From: Kuschelorhynchus macadamiae
Lineage: Eukaryota > Arthropoda > Insecta > Coleoptera > Curculionidae
NCBI GenBank assembly: GCA_030620095.1
Contig: JAUTXW010005212.1
Location: 646,001 to 710,000, forward strand
Direction of reading: 5' to 3'
DNA: 64,000 nt
Of the stretch, positions 1 to 11,755 are shown one piece after another; positions within the stretch are counted from its first letter, which is position 1, and the number at the start of each line of letters is the position of its first letter. The notes beneath the pieces were generated by a model, which was given only the letters and a program-made list of their open reading frames with translations, had not been told where the DNA came from and did not search any database. The translations under genes and the position numbers were made by a program.

Positions 1-700
1 GGGCTGATGCTGCTAGAAAACTTCTGTAATTAATGTAATGTGTCAACGGAGATCCTTTTGGCAATCACCAATCACCTTAGTTTTAAAGAATTGGGATAAA
101 TATAAAGTTATTACTATGCATTTATCGTCTATTTCAATCTTTGAGACAGGCTTGGGAACTTAAATATTTGAATGGAGTGTACTATCGCCTGAATAGTTGT
201 GGATAAGGTTACTGATGGAAAAAAGCAGGTCATTGATATGAAAGAGGAATAGGGTAGCATTGAACTCTGTCGGATCCCTGCGTTGATTTTGTAGAACACA
301 GACAGATTTATCACGCAGTTTCCAGGAAACTCGGAGTTTGTTAAGAGTGTCTCGTGCCAGAGTTCATCGAAGGCTTTAAATATGTCAAAAGTAATAATCT
401 TAGCTTCGCCATGTTTCAAGGGATTGGTTGCAATTGTAGCTTACAAAGCTAACAAGACTTGATGTTGTGGATGTTCTGTGACGGAAGGCATATACTTGTC
501 TTGGATTGGATTTAGGACTTGTTAGATGATCTGCTGATAATAAGTTTCATAATCCAGACTCTTTTAGTGTAAAAGGGGTTCCTGAACTGTAAAGTTGCAT
601 AGTGTAGTGACGCGTGCTGATCAATGTTCGTGTCTCCCAACACATCTTGCTAATGAAGGTAACATTGACATAATAATGTATCTGAGGACCATTCAAGATA
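1..700 (-). pseudogene. Non-LTR retrotransposon reverse transcriptase remnant
   Basis: The minus strand at 129-419 encodes 96 residues that begin with a recognisable RT motif (FDIFKAFDELWHETLL, the KAFD..WH block of palm motif A) and continue with a degenerate INAGIRQSS block that matches the usual NAG.PQGS motif B. The catalytic YADD motif that should follow is not readable in this frame. This is the pattern of Jockey-like or related insect LINE ORF2 proteins. Stops and frame changes on both sides mean it cannot be active. The fragment may begin outside the window. The clade is uncertain; that it is RT-derived is fairly sure. Confidence 0.6.
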
Positions 701-1836
701 ATTTAAAAGCTCGGATTTGATACACGATTTTCCAATAAGTATATATATGGGGAACGAATTGTGCTTCAAAACAAATTTTATTGCATATATAATAACAATG
801 TAATGCCCTTATAAATACCAATTAGCTGTTTAGGTAGTCATGAAAATAAAGTCTTTTGGCTAGCTAATCAAGAAAATTTGGTAGAATCTATTTTTTGTTA
901 GTCTTAACACCGTCCATACGTTTTTTGTGCTCCATATAAGCCTTTCTATATGTGTCCTATATACATTTACAGCAGTATTGTAAAAACGAAAGAACTTCAT
1001 GTATTGTAATTAACTTGCTATTTTCAAAAGCTTGATAGTGCCAAGTTAACCGAAACACATTTAGCAATAATTCCAATAACAGAATTCATGAATAGTACGT
1101 AATTCTTAAGATATACAAAAATAATGCTACTGTAGCAAACTGAAATATTTGAAACTGACTTTAGAAAATACCGCACTTTTTTATAAATTTCGCATGCGTA
1201 AATATCATAATTTTTTATAAAACTTTCCCGAGTCTGGACTTGTATTGTTTAACTTGTTTGTGTACTACATATTTTTGAAGTATGTACCTAAAGCTGCAAC
1301 TCCGTTTGCAAACAATGTAAATGCAGTTAGCTACCACCCTACTTGAAAGCCAAGCATTGGGAAATTCGAGAAACTAATTTTTGTTCTTTTATTTTAAGCC
1401 GAAAATTACCTACAAATGTGGGAACAAGAGAATGAACAATAGGTACTCTAAATCTAAAACACATTGAGCTACGAGCGTTTACCTTAATTTATCGGAGTTT
1501 TAGATCAACAATTAAACCCAGGCAATTAATGTAATTACATGAAGTACTGTTAGGTTGAGTTGACAATTGCGAAGCGTCCCGTTTTCATTGTTTAACATTG
1601 TTTTATGATAATGTTAGCATGACTGCGAACGTTTTCAGCGTTGAAATGTTTGATAAAAGTCAGTGTCTTTTTTTATTTATATTTGGTTCAAAATACTTAT
1701 TTTTCTCTTAATTTTTCAACATTTACAAATTTTTATTGACGCCAATACTCAGTTTAATTATTGTTTTAAACTGTCTTTGCACTTCAAAAGTTCAACCAAT
1801 AATGCAACAGAAGTAACAACTACGCTGCCAGACAGC
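700..1836. other. AT-rich non-coding stretch
   Basis: No reading frame of interest and no clear repeat seen by eye. It ends at the ATAT that flanks the left terminus of the DUF7869-like transposon. Confidence 0.4.
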
Positions 1837-1840
1837 ATAT

Positions 1841-1877
1841 CGTCGGCTTAAGTCGCGAAATGCGTAACTCCATTTTC
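1841..1877 (+). repeat. Left terminal inverted repeat of DUF7869-like transposon
   Basis: Starts CGTCGGCTTAAGTCGCGAAA and includes a TGCGTAACTCC block that recurs inside the element. It pairs with 5430-5466 on the other strand. Confidence 0.85.
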
Positions 1878-2034
1878 GCAAATTTTTCAGGAAACACGAA
1901 AAACTGATTATGAATTTGTTTTTTATATTATGTATGTTTTTTTTTGCGTAAGCATAAGTATTATTATCTGAAAAAACTATTTATTGCGAAAAATTTTGGG
2001 GGTATAAAAATAATCTTCATTTATATTAAAAAGA

Positions 2035-2087
2035 GGAGATACGCAGTTTTCATTTTGATTTTTCTTATAAAAATGTGGAGATACGCA
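2035..2087 (+). repeat. Left subterminal repeats GGAGATACGCA
   Basis: GGAGATACGCA occurs twice, at 2035-2045 and 2077-2087. Both resemble the GGAGTTACGCA core inside the TIRs. Subterminal motifs of this kind often bind transposase; that role is inferred. Confidence 0.6.
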
Positions 2088-2235
2088 TTTTGTTGGGTAA
2101 ATAAAACAATATTTTTCAAAATTATTTTTTAATAGTTAATTCCTACTTAAAGTAGAAAATATAACACATAACAAAAAAATTTAAAGACACAAAGAATTAA
2201 ACAAAATTTTTCAAATACAAGTTTACTAGACAGAA

Positions 2236-4999
2236 CTAATCGTGAGGTAAATTATCATAAAAGGTATGATAATCGGCCTCCATACTTAATTTTAATTGTT
2301 GAAGATGACGGTATTTTTCGGCTTTTATTTTTAGCCGATTTTTGTGTAGTTGCGGTAATTCGTTTACACTAGTTGCTTTTATTATGTTATTTAAATTTAG
2401 TCTAATTGGCAAATTTTGCCAATGTTCATTTGAATGAGTAAGTTTGTAAAACACACCTGTATTACTGTATTTTAAAGCCTTAATATCATTCACCACTGGA
2501 GCTCCACTTAATTTTCCGGGCCTAATTGATTTAAAATAATTGAGGTTTTCAAATTTTTTAAAAAACTTGTATGTAAGATAGTCAACTTTGTAAGGTTTCG
2601 TTTCACAAGCTGTTTTACAGACATAAACATAGTCAGCCGGGATATTGATTTTTTTGTTACGTATTTGCCTTTCAATCACCGAGTGGACACTGTCAACCTC
2701 CATTTGGGTGTGGCCTTTTTGTAAATATTTTTGCATAATTGTAACACCTTTTTCCATTGCAATGTTAAATAATCCATTTGACAGTGTAGCATTGCGGTTT
2801 TGATAACCGCAACCGTCACTCCACAAAATAATGTTAACGTCTTTGCGAACTTCTGGTGGTAAATAAGCATTAATGTGTTCTTCTAGAAAATGTATAATAA
2901 TGGTGGTAAATTCATTGCTAGTCAATCCTCCCTCGGATTCATTCCACAAATAACAGTAACCTTGCTGTCGTTTGATGTCATAAATTGTGAAATTGTGTAC
3001 GATCAATTTGGTTTTATAATATAAGGAAGACACAGTAGATTTGGGGCATAGTAAGACTGACTGAAGGTCCATAGTGAATACCTCATTTTGTGACTCTTTA
3101 TCTTTGCTTTTTTCGTTACGTGCTTCAACTTTTAAATTGATGTGTTCTTGATATTGTTCTTCTGGTAAATTTCCTGTCTCAAAAGCAACACAGATATCGC
3201 AGAGGTCCTTTTTCGGTCTGTAAAGTGACAATTTTTTTATATCAAATTGTTTATGAAATGTGGCAATTGAAACAGGCTGTTCAGAACGATTTTTACAAAA
3301 GTCTTCTTTATAAAGTTTGTATAGTTTGGTTTTTGAATTCCACATAGGTTCCAAATAAAGCTTCGAAGTTGACGCTCTACAATAATGCGATTCTAACTTA
3401 GGTAGTGAATCAAAAAAGTCATGCAATATTTTAATCCTTGCTGTAACAGGAGAGTTGTGAGGCCTTGGATCATCTGCACGCTCACCTTGTTCTGCTTCAT
3501 TATCTGCAATATTTTTTTTTGCCCAATCTTTCACAACCCATTCTTTAACACCAAGAGTATTAAGAAACATGGTTTTGCATACTCTTTTCCTTTCTCTACC
3601 CAAATAAAACTGGTTAGAAAAATCTCTTCTGGATACATCATTGCTTCCCCTTTTTCTCTTGGTGGGAAACACACAGATGTGATTTCTAACAAACATTTTT
3701 TTTTCGGGCCAGGTAATTTGCCAAAAATTTCTGAAAATAGTTTGCCTTTCATCTTCACTTATCTCCCTACATTTTAAAGCAGACTTTTGGTTGCCACTTA
3801 GCACACAAAAGCAAGCCTGCTTTATAGTCCTGGGTTCTTTCTCTAAATTATACTGCCATTTTCCATTAGTTTTCTTTTTTCCCAAGTATGTTTTTCCTTT
3901 TTCTCGATTGCAACGACTTTTATTTTTTAGCCAGGTAGATTTATTTATTTTATACTTTAAAGATCGACGCCGTTTAGGACTTTCGTTTTGTGGTGCCGAT
4001 GCCGGTGCTTCGGATATATCAGGAGATGAACTGGTTGATGTACTACAACTATTAGAATCTTCTAACAGTGGATCAAAATCTTTGTCCTCGTTAAAACTTC
4101 GATCTTCAGTCATTTGCTGATTTTCTAGTTCTAGATTTTCCATCAAGTAATTATTTTCAACACTAGCTCTACACGAATTTTCTAAAAAAAAGGATTTTAA
4201 ATAGAAATGTATAAAGATATAAAAAACGTTTTTCCTACCACATGGAAGCAATTCACTGTGTGCAACTTCAAATTGCTGATTTTCTAAGCCTAAATTCTGC
4301 ACTAAATAATTTCCGTTGAGCGTCTTTGATGGAGAATCTATAATAAAATAAATAAATCAAATATTGATTGCAACTAGGAAAACGTAAGACTTACTACATT
4401 TGAGAAATTGACTGGGTCCAGCAAGTTCGAATTGTTGACTATCCATGCACAAACTTTGCACTAAATAATTTTCATCTAGAGGTTCCTGTAAAGAATCCAA
4501 GGTCTCCGTATTGTGTATTGTAGTGTGGATTTGCGCACAAACATTATTATTTAAATTTTCTATTTGTTCTAAAAAAATAAAAATATGCATTCTTTGCAAC
4601 TTACTAAAAAAAATACACGTGTCGAAGGTTGCGTATTTTGACAGTTTATTAAATACTGAACACTGACTTTTTAGTTGTCTCAGTTAGTTAAAAATTACAT
4701 AAAAATGTTTTTGCTTGTGTATAATTTGTGGAAATTAAGGAACGGAAAATATATAATAATAATAATAATAACCAGGAGAAGTAAAATGAGTTGCCAAATT
4801 ACGCAATAAGACCAAATTGACTCTAAATTTTACCGTCATCTTCAAGAAAAACTACTTCTGCCTGCTCTATTGATGCACAATAATCAAAATTAGTGTGATT
4901 TGAAGTTGATTGATCGCCTCTTCCTGAATCACTTTGTTGAATTTCACTTTCTGTACCTTCTAACAGCTCAAAAATCTTATCTATTCTTCTTCTTTTCAT
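2236..4999 (-). CDS. Putative transposase, DUF7869-like, four exons
   Basis: Proposed exons on the minus strand are 4999-4834, 4568-4395, 4337-4239 and 4181-2236, giving about 794 residues. All three introns (265, 57 and 57 bp) are GT-AG and all lie in phase 1. The start is the ATG at 4999 of MKRRRIDKIF; the TAG stop is at 2236. The N-terminal third is polar and acidic. The last exon carries a basic stretch (KRRRSLKYK), a CxxC (near residues 474/477), then FTMDLQS (D near 518), LWSDGCGYQNRN (D near 602) and HTQMEVDSVHSVIE (E near 641). Two Asp and one Glu/Asp in these contexts resemble an RNase H-fold DDE catalytic triad. The GHTQMEVDSVHSVIER block is, as I recall, typical of the metazoan DUF7869 family, which has no described function. 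No internal stop is seen. Transposase function is an inference from motif spacing and from lying between TIRs; intron 1 could hide another exon. Confidence 0.72.
4239..4568 (-). repeat. Repeated NYLxxxLxxxxQQFE exons in the DUF7869-like gene
   Basis: Exon 2 contains NYLVQSLCMDSQQFELA, exon 3 contains NYLVQNLGLENQQFEVA, and exon 4 opens with NYLMENLELENQQ. Exons 2 and 3 are multiples of three (174 and 99 bp) with phase 1 at both ends, so they could be skipped or duplicated without breaking the frame. Exon duplication is the simplest explanation. Confidence 0.7.
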
Positions 5000-5064
5000 T
5001 TTCTACAAAATAAAAAAATACTTAAAGAAAAACGCTTATATCCAAATCTTGAACGTTGGAAAAC

Positions 5065-5315
5065 TGCTTAACTCCATTATACCTTATTTTAGACTATTTT
5101 TTAAATAAACGTTTATATCTAAATAATTCTAAGTATTTAGTTAAGTGGAAAAAACATTTTCTTACCGTAGATTCACAAAAACAATGTCTAACATTCACTT
5201 TATTTGCACTTAAAGTACAAATTTTGGCTGCACGATGTGATTTGCGTATTGTTAAATGGCCGCTGACGGACTTACGCACTTTGCCTACTAGATTTCGCGG
5301 GAACGGAGTTACGGC
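5065..5315 (+). repeat. Right subterminal repeats related to the TIR core
   Basis: Variants occur at 5065-5075 (TGCTTAACTCC, reverse orientation), 5268-5280 (GGACTTACGCACT) and 5305-5315 (GGAGTTACGGC). They lie upstream of the gene start at 4999, so they could also act on the promoter. Confidence 0.5.
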
Positions 5316-5429
5316 TTTTTCCTTCTGTCAAAATTTAAAGAAATCTGTAATTTTATAAACGTAATTTTTATTCTGACGTACGAAGTTTATTGTGTCGTAT
5401 TAGATGGCATTAAAAACCGATTTTCACTG

Positions 5430-5466
5430 AAAAGTGGAGTTACGCACTTTGCGACTTAAGCCGACG
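5430..5466 (-). repeat. Right terminal inverted repeat of DUF7869-like transposon
   Basis: Reverse complement of the left TIR with about three mismatches. It contains GGAGTTACGCAC at 5436-5447, the subterminal repeat motif. Confidence 0.85.
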
Positions 5467-5679
5467 ATATGGTACAAGGGAATTTTTAGTTATAATTTAC
5501 ATTCTAATATTTTTAGAACAAGAAACGATATTGAAATACGGATTTTTTAAGTTCTAATTGCGAGATCAGCTTAATCATTTGTGAAATTAAAAAACAATGA
5601 AAAGTATTTTAAAAAGTATTTTTTGAGATATAAATCTTCTTGGAAAAAATTAGATTTTTGTTACATATTAAGCTGTTAC

Positions 5680-6528
5680 CCCCTAAGCTCAGAAGTGGTG
5701 AGTTTTAGAAAAAAACATTAAATACAAAAGTTTCTTGGATTAATTTGTATTTTTTATTTTTATATAAGTATATAGGATATTTAGTTTCGCGTGGGAAGGT
5801 ATTAACTTTTTTATTTTGAATACAGCACTCTATATATATCGACATGACTTTTAATAGCTCTGTCAAAGATCAATTCAATAATGTATAATAGTTTAAGTCT
5901 AACGTAACGATCTGCCAAATTTTGCGAGCCGTTAATCTTCTCAATTTTTTTAAATGCAAAATGTATATTTATATTATATCGAATCCAAGTAAAGAATTGA
6001 GTGGCGATATGTAAGTGTTTGGGTCTGAGAGTCACCGTTTTGGACTTATTGGTGATTATCATCAGTGCCAGAATCTTTTATTTTTTTATTGCATCCTAAA
6101 AACGATTTTCGTGAAAAAATTAAATATAGTTTAATAGAATATATTTAAAATTGAGTATTTAGGATGATTTTATTTTTGGAGTTAATAAAAAGCTTTCGGC
6201 TCTTGGAAAATACATAAAGTAGTTATAATATAGTAGTCAATATTGATCAGACTAAATATATGTTAAGAACTAGTTACAGCAAAATTTGTTGACTATGTCC
6301 TACAAGAAATAAAAGATGAAGATAAGTCCGAAAGTGGTGACTCTGAGACACGTTGAACTCGCCTTTCAATGCTCTATCTGGTTTGATATAATATACAGGG
6401 GGTGGTATTTAAAAATTGAGAAAATTAACGGTTCGCAAAATTCGGCACCGCTGTTATACAGATTAATCCAAGAAACTTTTGTATTTAAAGTTTTTTCCTA
6501 AAACCCACCGCTTCCTAAGAGGCATATT
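5680..6528. repeat. Fold-back inverted repeat, interrupted left arm
   Basis: The segment 6316-6528 read backwards matches 5680-5745 and then 5909-6056, with about 160 bp of extra sequence in the left arm. Matching landmarks are AAATACAAAAGTTTCTTGG on the left against its complement near 6464-6486, and the GAGAAAATTAACGGTTCGC block near 6417 against the complement near 5930. The right arm carries TACAGGGGGT at 6394. Probably a decayed MITE or two head-to-head copies of one. Confidence 0.6.
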
Positions 6529-9500
6529 TTCCATGAAAAACCAATTTAAAGTTACTTCCTTGAAAATTAAACATTGCCGCTTTAAACAAAAGATACAGTC
6601 ACTATTTATAAAATATTTGTGTTAAACATTCCCTTGCCCCTTGTATATTTTTTTACAGTCACTTTCGGCGTAAAATTGGCTTTTTTAAGATGTGTTACAT
6701 CTTAATTTTATATTCAAAATGGCGATATAAGCCTTTTTTGAAAATAAAAATTAACATGTGGGACAACTTTAAAAAGGTAATTTTATGGCGATAATAACTG
6801 TAAAAAAATATAGAACATTCTATTAAAAATATTGGAGTAATCTACTCTTTCGGTAAAACCAGAAGTGAAAAGCTTACTTTGGACTGTTTAAAACAAGTAT
6901 TTTGTAAAAAGTGACCGCATTTGTTTCACAATGCGTCAGTGTAAAATTATTAAAAACTGGCTGTATAGCCGACATTTTGAAAACAAAAGTTAACTTGTGA
7001 TGTATCGTTGAAACGCGAATTTTTGACTAAATACAGGTTTCTATTTAAAATAAAAAAGTTATAGGTGTCACTTCCGGTAAAACCAGAAGTCACTTTTAAT
7101 TGTTTTTCATAGAAATATATTTGCCTCTAATGGAATTATAGAAATGTTTCAAATTTCAAATATGATATTTTTAAAATCGCAGCTGTTACATGTTCCCTGT
7201 GTCACCCGGTATTGGCAAATTTGAGAAAATAAAAGACCATTTGGAGAAAATGTTCAGTACTCGTCAAAACTTGAGCAGTCAGTGTGTTCGGGATAGAGAT
7301 GGAAAACGCTTTATTAAGGAAAGGAGTCGTTGGGAAAACATTTCCTCTTATGACCGGGTTTTTTCTCAATTTTTTCTGGCGTCTTTAAAGACAAAATTAT
7401 CAAATCAGATATATTTAAAATCTGAATTTGAGGGATATATAAAAATCAACTTCTCGTAATATTTTGCCAAATTGATAGCATTTTGTTTTTTTTTGAATTT
7501 ATAAAAAAAAACTTGTTAAGCCATAAAATTTGTTTTTTGATTCATATGGCTAACTTTGAATTTAAAAGAGATATGACAGGTTAAAATGTTATCAAGATAA
7601 ATTGATCCCACGAACATGCAGGTCACTAAAATTGCAGTAGTAATAATAAAGGAACTACTATTGTTGATTTATGTGTCTGATGTTCATAGTAACGCTATTA
7701 TATGCAATTTGACTTCTTGATGAGTCTTAAGTTAATTTTTATTTTTGTTTGTTGCAGGTACGAACAGAGCCAGTAGAAGTAATTTTTTGGGGTTTGTAAA
7801 AATATGTTAGTAAGTAATTTGGTTGCCATTGCTAGCGATTTTGTTTTACCGTTTACACTTTGGCAATTAGTAAAATTATTAATGTAAAGAATAGAAATCT
7901 GGGTATTCATGTTGTTAAAGAAAAAGGGAATCCCTTCGTTATTTGTACCTACCACGTACCGTAAAAATGGAATAATACAAGGTATTTCGAACGTCACGGT
8001 TAAACTTTTGGTTGCAGAACGAAAATGTATATAAGAAAAAAATCCGATAAAGTAGCTGTTTCTAAAACCCTTCATTTCTGAGATACAGCCCTGTAAATGT
8101 ACTGCTCAGTAATTCTTTGGTGTTTAAAAAAACCATTTAATACTAATTCACTGAAGTTGGATAACGCTATCAAATAGTGAAACGAAATTTTCAAGCATAA
8201 AAGTCATGCTGGTCAAAGTCTAGAGGGGGACCATTAATTTGTCAAAATATTTTTAATCCGTAAGAATATGATATTTTTAGATGTAAATTAAAAAAAACCT
8301 GTAAACAAGGGTCCCCAAACCGTTCGTTTATTAGGTACGTCCTTATTTTGGACGAGCAAGCTTGGCCACCATTGTTTAATATTCCTCAAAATTGCCTTAA
8401 AGAATTTGGTTATGCTCGACATGTAAATGGTTGCTTCTAGTGGGTTAAACTACCAGTAACCTTTTAAATAGTGAGATAATTTAAGAGTGATTAGCATTTT
8501 GATAAATTGAGGTAGTCACCCCCTAATGAACCTTTCTAGGCTTTGCTTAACACCATTATTATCTTAGGAACTGTCATTTTACTACTTGATAGCATTTCCC
8601 AAGTTTTTCTGTGTTAAGAACTTATTTTTTATAGCGAAAAAGAAAACATGTTTAGTGGTATCTTTAGCCGTATTCTCGAAAACGGAGGGTAACTTTATAT
8701 TTAATAAAAACATTTTACTATTTCAGTGTAAAAAAATTACAACCAAAAGTTTGACGATCATCGAAACACTCTCTAAAATAATATAAAAATTGAATTTTCT
8801 TCCAAATGTATAATTTCTGTAAAGGTAGGCTCAAAGGAGTGGCGTATTCGGTGTATGGGTATGATCAATGATTGTCGATCATACTGCTTGTATATTTGAT
8901 AAACATTTAAACAAAAGCTCACTTGCCAAATGTTCATTAAAGCAAAAAGAAACCAATGCACTAGAATGTAGTATATATGCCCTAAACTTAAATCATCATG
9001 TGTACTGTTTAACAAGAATAGTACAACGATTAAAGTTGGCCGGTTTTGAACAGTGTGATTAAAACCAGCGCTTTTGAACCTAGTTAAAACCGTTATGATT
9101 AAAATACGTTTTTTACGACCTTAGTAGTCAAGGCTGTTTTTTTTGCAAAGTAAATGGGACACAAATATACTAATTTAAGTTATTAAGTACAAGTTATTAT
9201 ATTATGAAAGTATAAACCTTTATAAGAGATAAATTTATAAGATAGTATTTAATCAATAAAAAAAATATTTTTACCGAATTTTTTTCTAGAAAGACAATCT
9301 CATAAGAAGAATGTAATATAATCATTATAAGTTACCTTCAAATATCTAACGATATAAAACTACAAACCAACTTAAAAGTGTCTAAAACATAACCTATACA
9401 TTCATCCTCATAATCGGAGTTAGTACTTTTTAATTATTTACTTTTAAGTTTATACATAGGGTATACTGGCACAAGTTAATTACGTTTATCAAGACCTAAT

Positions 9501-9720
9501 TTATTTTTTAATTTTGACTGAATGAAACTAATATTTGAAAAAATACTCAATACTTGCTGAAGATGCAATTATTAAACTTAATATTTTTTTTTATATTTTT
9601 TAATCCTTCCCACCAAATAACTGGACTGAGGTTTATCATGTCCTTAGTAAAAAATGATAGTGGCAACTTAACGTAAAAATGTAATTAGAGCCCAACATTC
9701 CTTATCTGCATTTTCCTGCA
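6529..9720. other. Non-coding repeat-rich stretch
   Basis: No supportable gene. CGGTAAAACCAGAAGT occurs identically at 6851-6866 and 7075-7090, so 6650-7100 is probably a weak tandem repeat of about 220 bp. A 125-residue minus-strand frame at 7698-8075 has low-complexity composition and no family match I recognise, and I do not call it. Confidence 0.4.
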
Positions 9721-9721
9721 C

Positions 9722-10376
9722 CTAAGTTTGAGTTTCTTCAATATCATCATCTTTCAGTTTAATACCTATATATTTAGGACGTAAGTTATAAGCTAACTTA
9801 TGTACAGATGTAATACAGTCCTTAGATATTTTGTTCACTTTTTCTCTATATGGTTCCAAACTTTCTTCATTAAACAACCCCAAAAACTGGGAAAGGGCGT
9901 TAGCTGTATCTTTCTGTATTTCATTCAATGCTGCATCTATGTGAAACAATTGTAAATGAAGGTGTCTCGTATCTGTGAGTAGCTGAATGTAATAAGGCCA
10001 GTTTTGAAAGAATATGTCAACAGAAACTACTAGACTATTCAGTATCTCCATGCTTTTGTGCAGCAGAACCATATGCAATTAAGAAATTCCCCATACTTAT
10101 CTTTTCTTTCTCAAATCTCTTCTCATTTTTCCCTTCATTATCAGACACAAAAGACGATACCTTACAATTAAATGTTTGTTCTGCCTCTTTAACGTTTTGA
10201 GCAGTTTTGATCGCTGACAAAAAATAGACAATTTTGGATTCACAAATTGGCCCTCTAATTGTTTTGCAATATCTTCTGATCCCTGAATCTGAATGTAGAT
10301 CCCGAACTTCGTCTTGTAGTCGTTCTTTGCTTGAATCTTCGTTTGTGGAATATTTTTGTTTCCTTTTATTTGACAT
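9722..10376 (-). pseudogene. hAT-like transposase remnant (tentative)
   Basis: Two overlapping minus-strand frames (10376-10035 and 10078-9722) make one broken protein with a frame change near 10050. The first starts MSNKRKQKYS and is charged. The second contains LLTDTRHLHLQLFHIDAA and FLGLFNEESLEPYREKVN, followed by KLAYNLRPKYIGIKL. The run from a long helix to a [LM].P[KR]Y.G block resembles the part of hAT-family transposases before the C-terminal dimerisation region. The N-terminal zinc finger and the dimerisation domain are missing, which suggests internal deletion. Assignment to hAT is from general pattern and is uncertain; a decayed transposon-derived gene is likely. Confidence 0.42.
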
Positions 10377-10874
10377 TTCTCTTAATATTTAAAAAAAGTC
10401 ACTGGTCGAGTGACGTCAAAAAAAACAACGGTCCATTCCAAAAGTAGATTTAAGCAAGTTATATAATTTACTACCGGTCATTCCACATCCATTCCAGATA
10501 ATATAGATTAAAAATATTCCAATTTTGCTTTTTTTGTGCTCTGTAAAATGTATAAATCACCGTTAAATGTTTAAGGGGCCTAATAAGATATAATTTGGGC
10601 ATACAAAACTATTATTTAGATACGTCTTGGACATGATTTTAAACTCCCTTTTTAATGTAAAAATCAAGACGCAAGAATACAAGACAAAATAATAATTGAG
10701 TAATTAACATTTACTCAGTTACAGCACTAGCTTCTCAATCTCAGCTCAAAATTCATAAAGTTTATTTATTTTGTTTTAACCACTCTTGACCCTTTTTTAA
10801 CCAATATTAAGGAGAATTGAACAATGAAAAAGTTATTTTGGAATATGAAAAATGGAATAAAAAACACCCAAAAC
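10377..10874. other. Non-coding AT-rich spacer
   Basis: No frame or repeat of note between the hAT-like remnant and the start of the tandem unit. Confidence 0.4.
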
Positions 10875-10884
10875 ATCAAAAAAT

Positions 10885-11755
10885 ATGGACTCCCACAGAT
10901 TCCGTTTAAAAGGCTTACATAGGACTTCTATTGTCTCAAGGAGCTCTGAAAGCCACAAAAAAACGGTTAAAATGTTATGGATTTCAGATAAGTGCTATAG
11001 TATACCAATTTTTCCTGCGACCATGTCAAGAGATAGACTTGTTAATCTTAGAAAATGTATACGGTTCGATGACTTTGCAACAAAGCAGAACGAAAAGCAG
11101 TAGATAATTTGGCGCCATTTAGATACATATTGGACATATTTGTTGACAATTTCAAATGAATGATGTATCCGGGACTCATATGACCGTCGACGAACAACTT
11201 GTCGGCTTTAGAGGTCATGCGCCATTTAGAGTTTACATGAAAAGTAAACCGGACAAATACGAAATAAAACTTTCGGCTCTCTGTGACACTGTGTCCAGGT
11301 GTATTTAGGCAAGCAAAACAATATTGTGGAAAAGATTCAAGGCAAAAGGAACTACCCTTTTGCCTTGATTCTTTTGTACAGTACGTAAGAATAAAACTTT
11401 TATTCCATTGCCATCAACTCGTCTCCCTCAACTATCTATTCAGCTGACAAAAAAACAAGGCCGTCATTTTATTATCAACTGAAAATACTTCAGACGAAGT
11501 CAGTGATGAGGCAAACTCGTGTAAACCTGAAACAGTTCTTCACTACAATGTGACCAAAGCTGTCGTTGGTACAGCGGGCAAAATGGTAAAGGAATATACT
11601 ACGCGAAGAATGACAAACAGATGGCCAATGGTTATTTTTGGTCATTTTATTGATAACGCAGGTCTTAATTCCTTTATTTTATGGAGACTGAAGTATCCTG
11701 ATTGGAAAAACTCAAATCTAGATGCTAGCGGAAATTTTTCGTCTTAGAAAAGAGG
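10885..11755 (+). pseudogene. piggyBac transposase remnant, copy A
   Basis: Plus-strand frames carry conserved piggyBac (DDE_Tnp_1_7) blocks in order: LWISDKCYSIPIFPATMSRD, then CIRFDDFATK (10885-11103), then a frame with VDNF and MTVDEQLVGFRGHAPFRVYM near 11150-11240, and last MVKEYTTRRMTNRWPMVIFG with GLNSFILWRLKYPDW (11550-11747). The N-terminus is absent; the copy starts at the duplication border. Frameshifts separate the blocks, and the stretch with the second catalytic Asp (DGFGITTDNFFTS in copy B) has been replaced by a hairpin at 11330-11375. Non-functional. Confidence 0.85.
11330..11375. repeat. Hairpin at a deletion point in piggyBac copy A
   Basis: Arms 11330-11349 and 11356-11375 pair at 19 of 20 positions around a 6-base loop. 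Copy B has about 120 bp of normal coding sequence here. The right arm is an inverted copy of the left, as left by template switching during break repair. Confidence 0.8.

Larger units (their letters stand above)
1837..5470 (-). mobile_element. DNA transposon with 37-bp TIRs and DUF7869-like gene
   Basis: Two termini in opposite orientation, 1841-1877 and 5430-5466, match at all but about three positions; both start CGTCGGCTTAAGTCGC. Each end is directly bordered by ATAT (1837-1840 and 5467-5470). This fits a 4-bp target duplication, but because ATAT is a palindrome the exact TIR/TSD border is ambiguous (TA, TAT or ATAT). Inside is one four-exon gene on the minus strand with an acidic-triad pattern. 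Terminal repeats, target duplication and a single DDE-like gene together make a class II transposon of about 3.63 kb that looks autonomous. The superfamily is not settled; Sola elements, which also make 4-bp duplications, are one option to test. Confidence 0.82.

Noticed and set aside
3421..4120. Plus-strand reading frames of 109-118 codons
   Set aside because: They lie wholly opposite the DUF7869-like coding exon and have no family resemblance.
7698..8075. 125-codon minus-strand frame
   Set aside because: Composition is like AT-rich non-coding DNA; no motif or family recognised and it begins next to repeat sequence.
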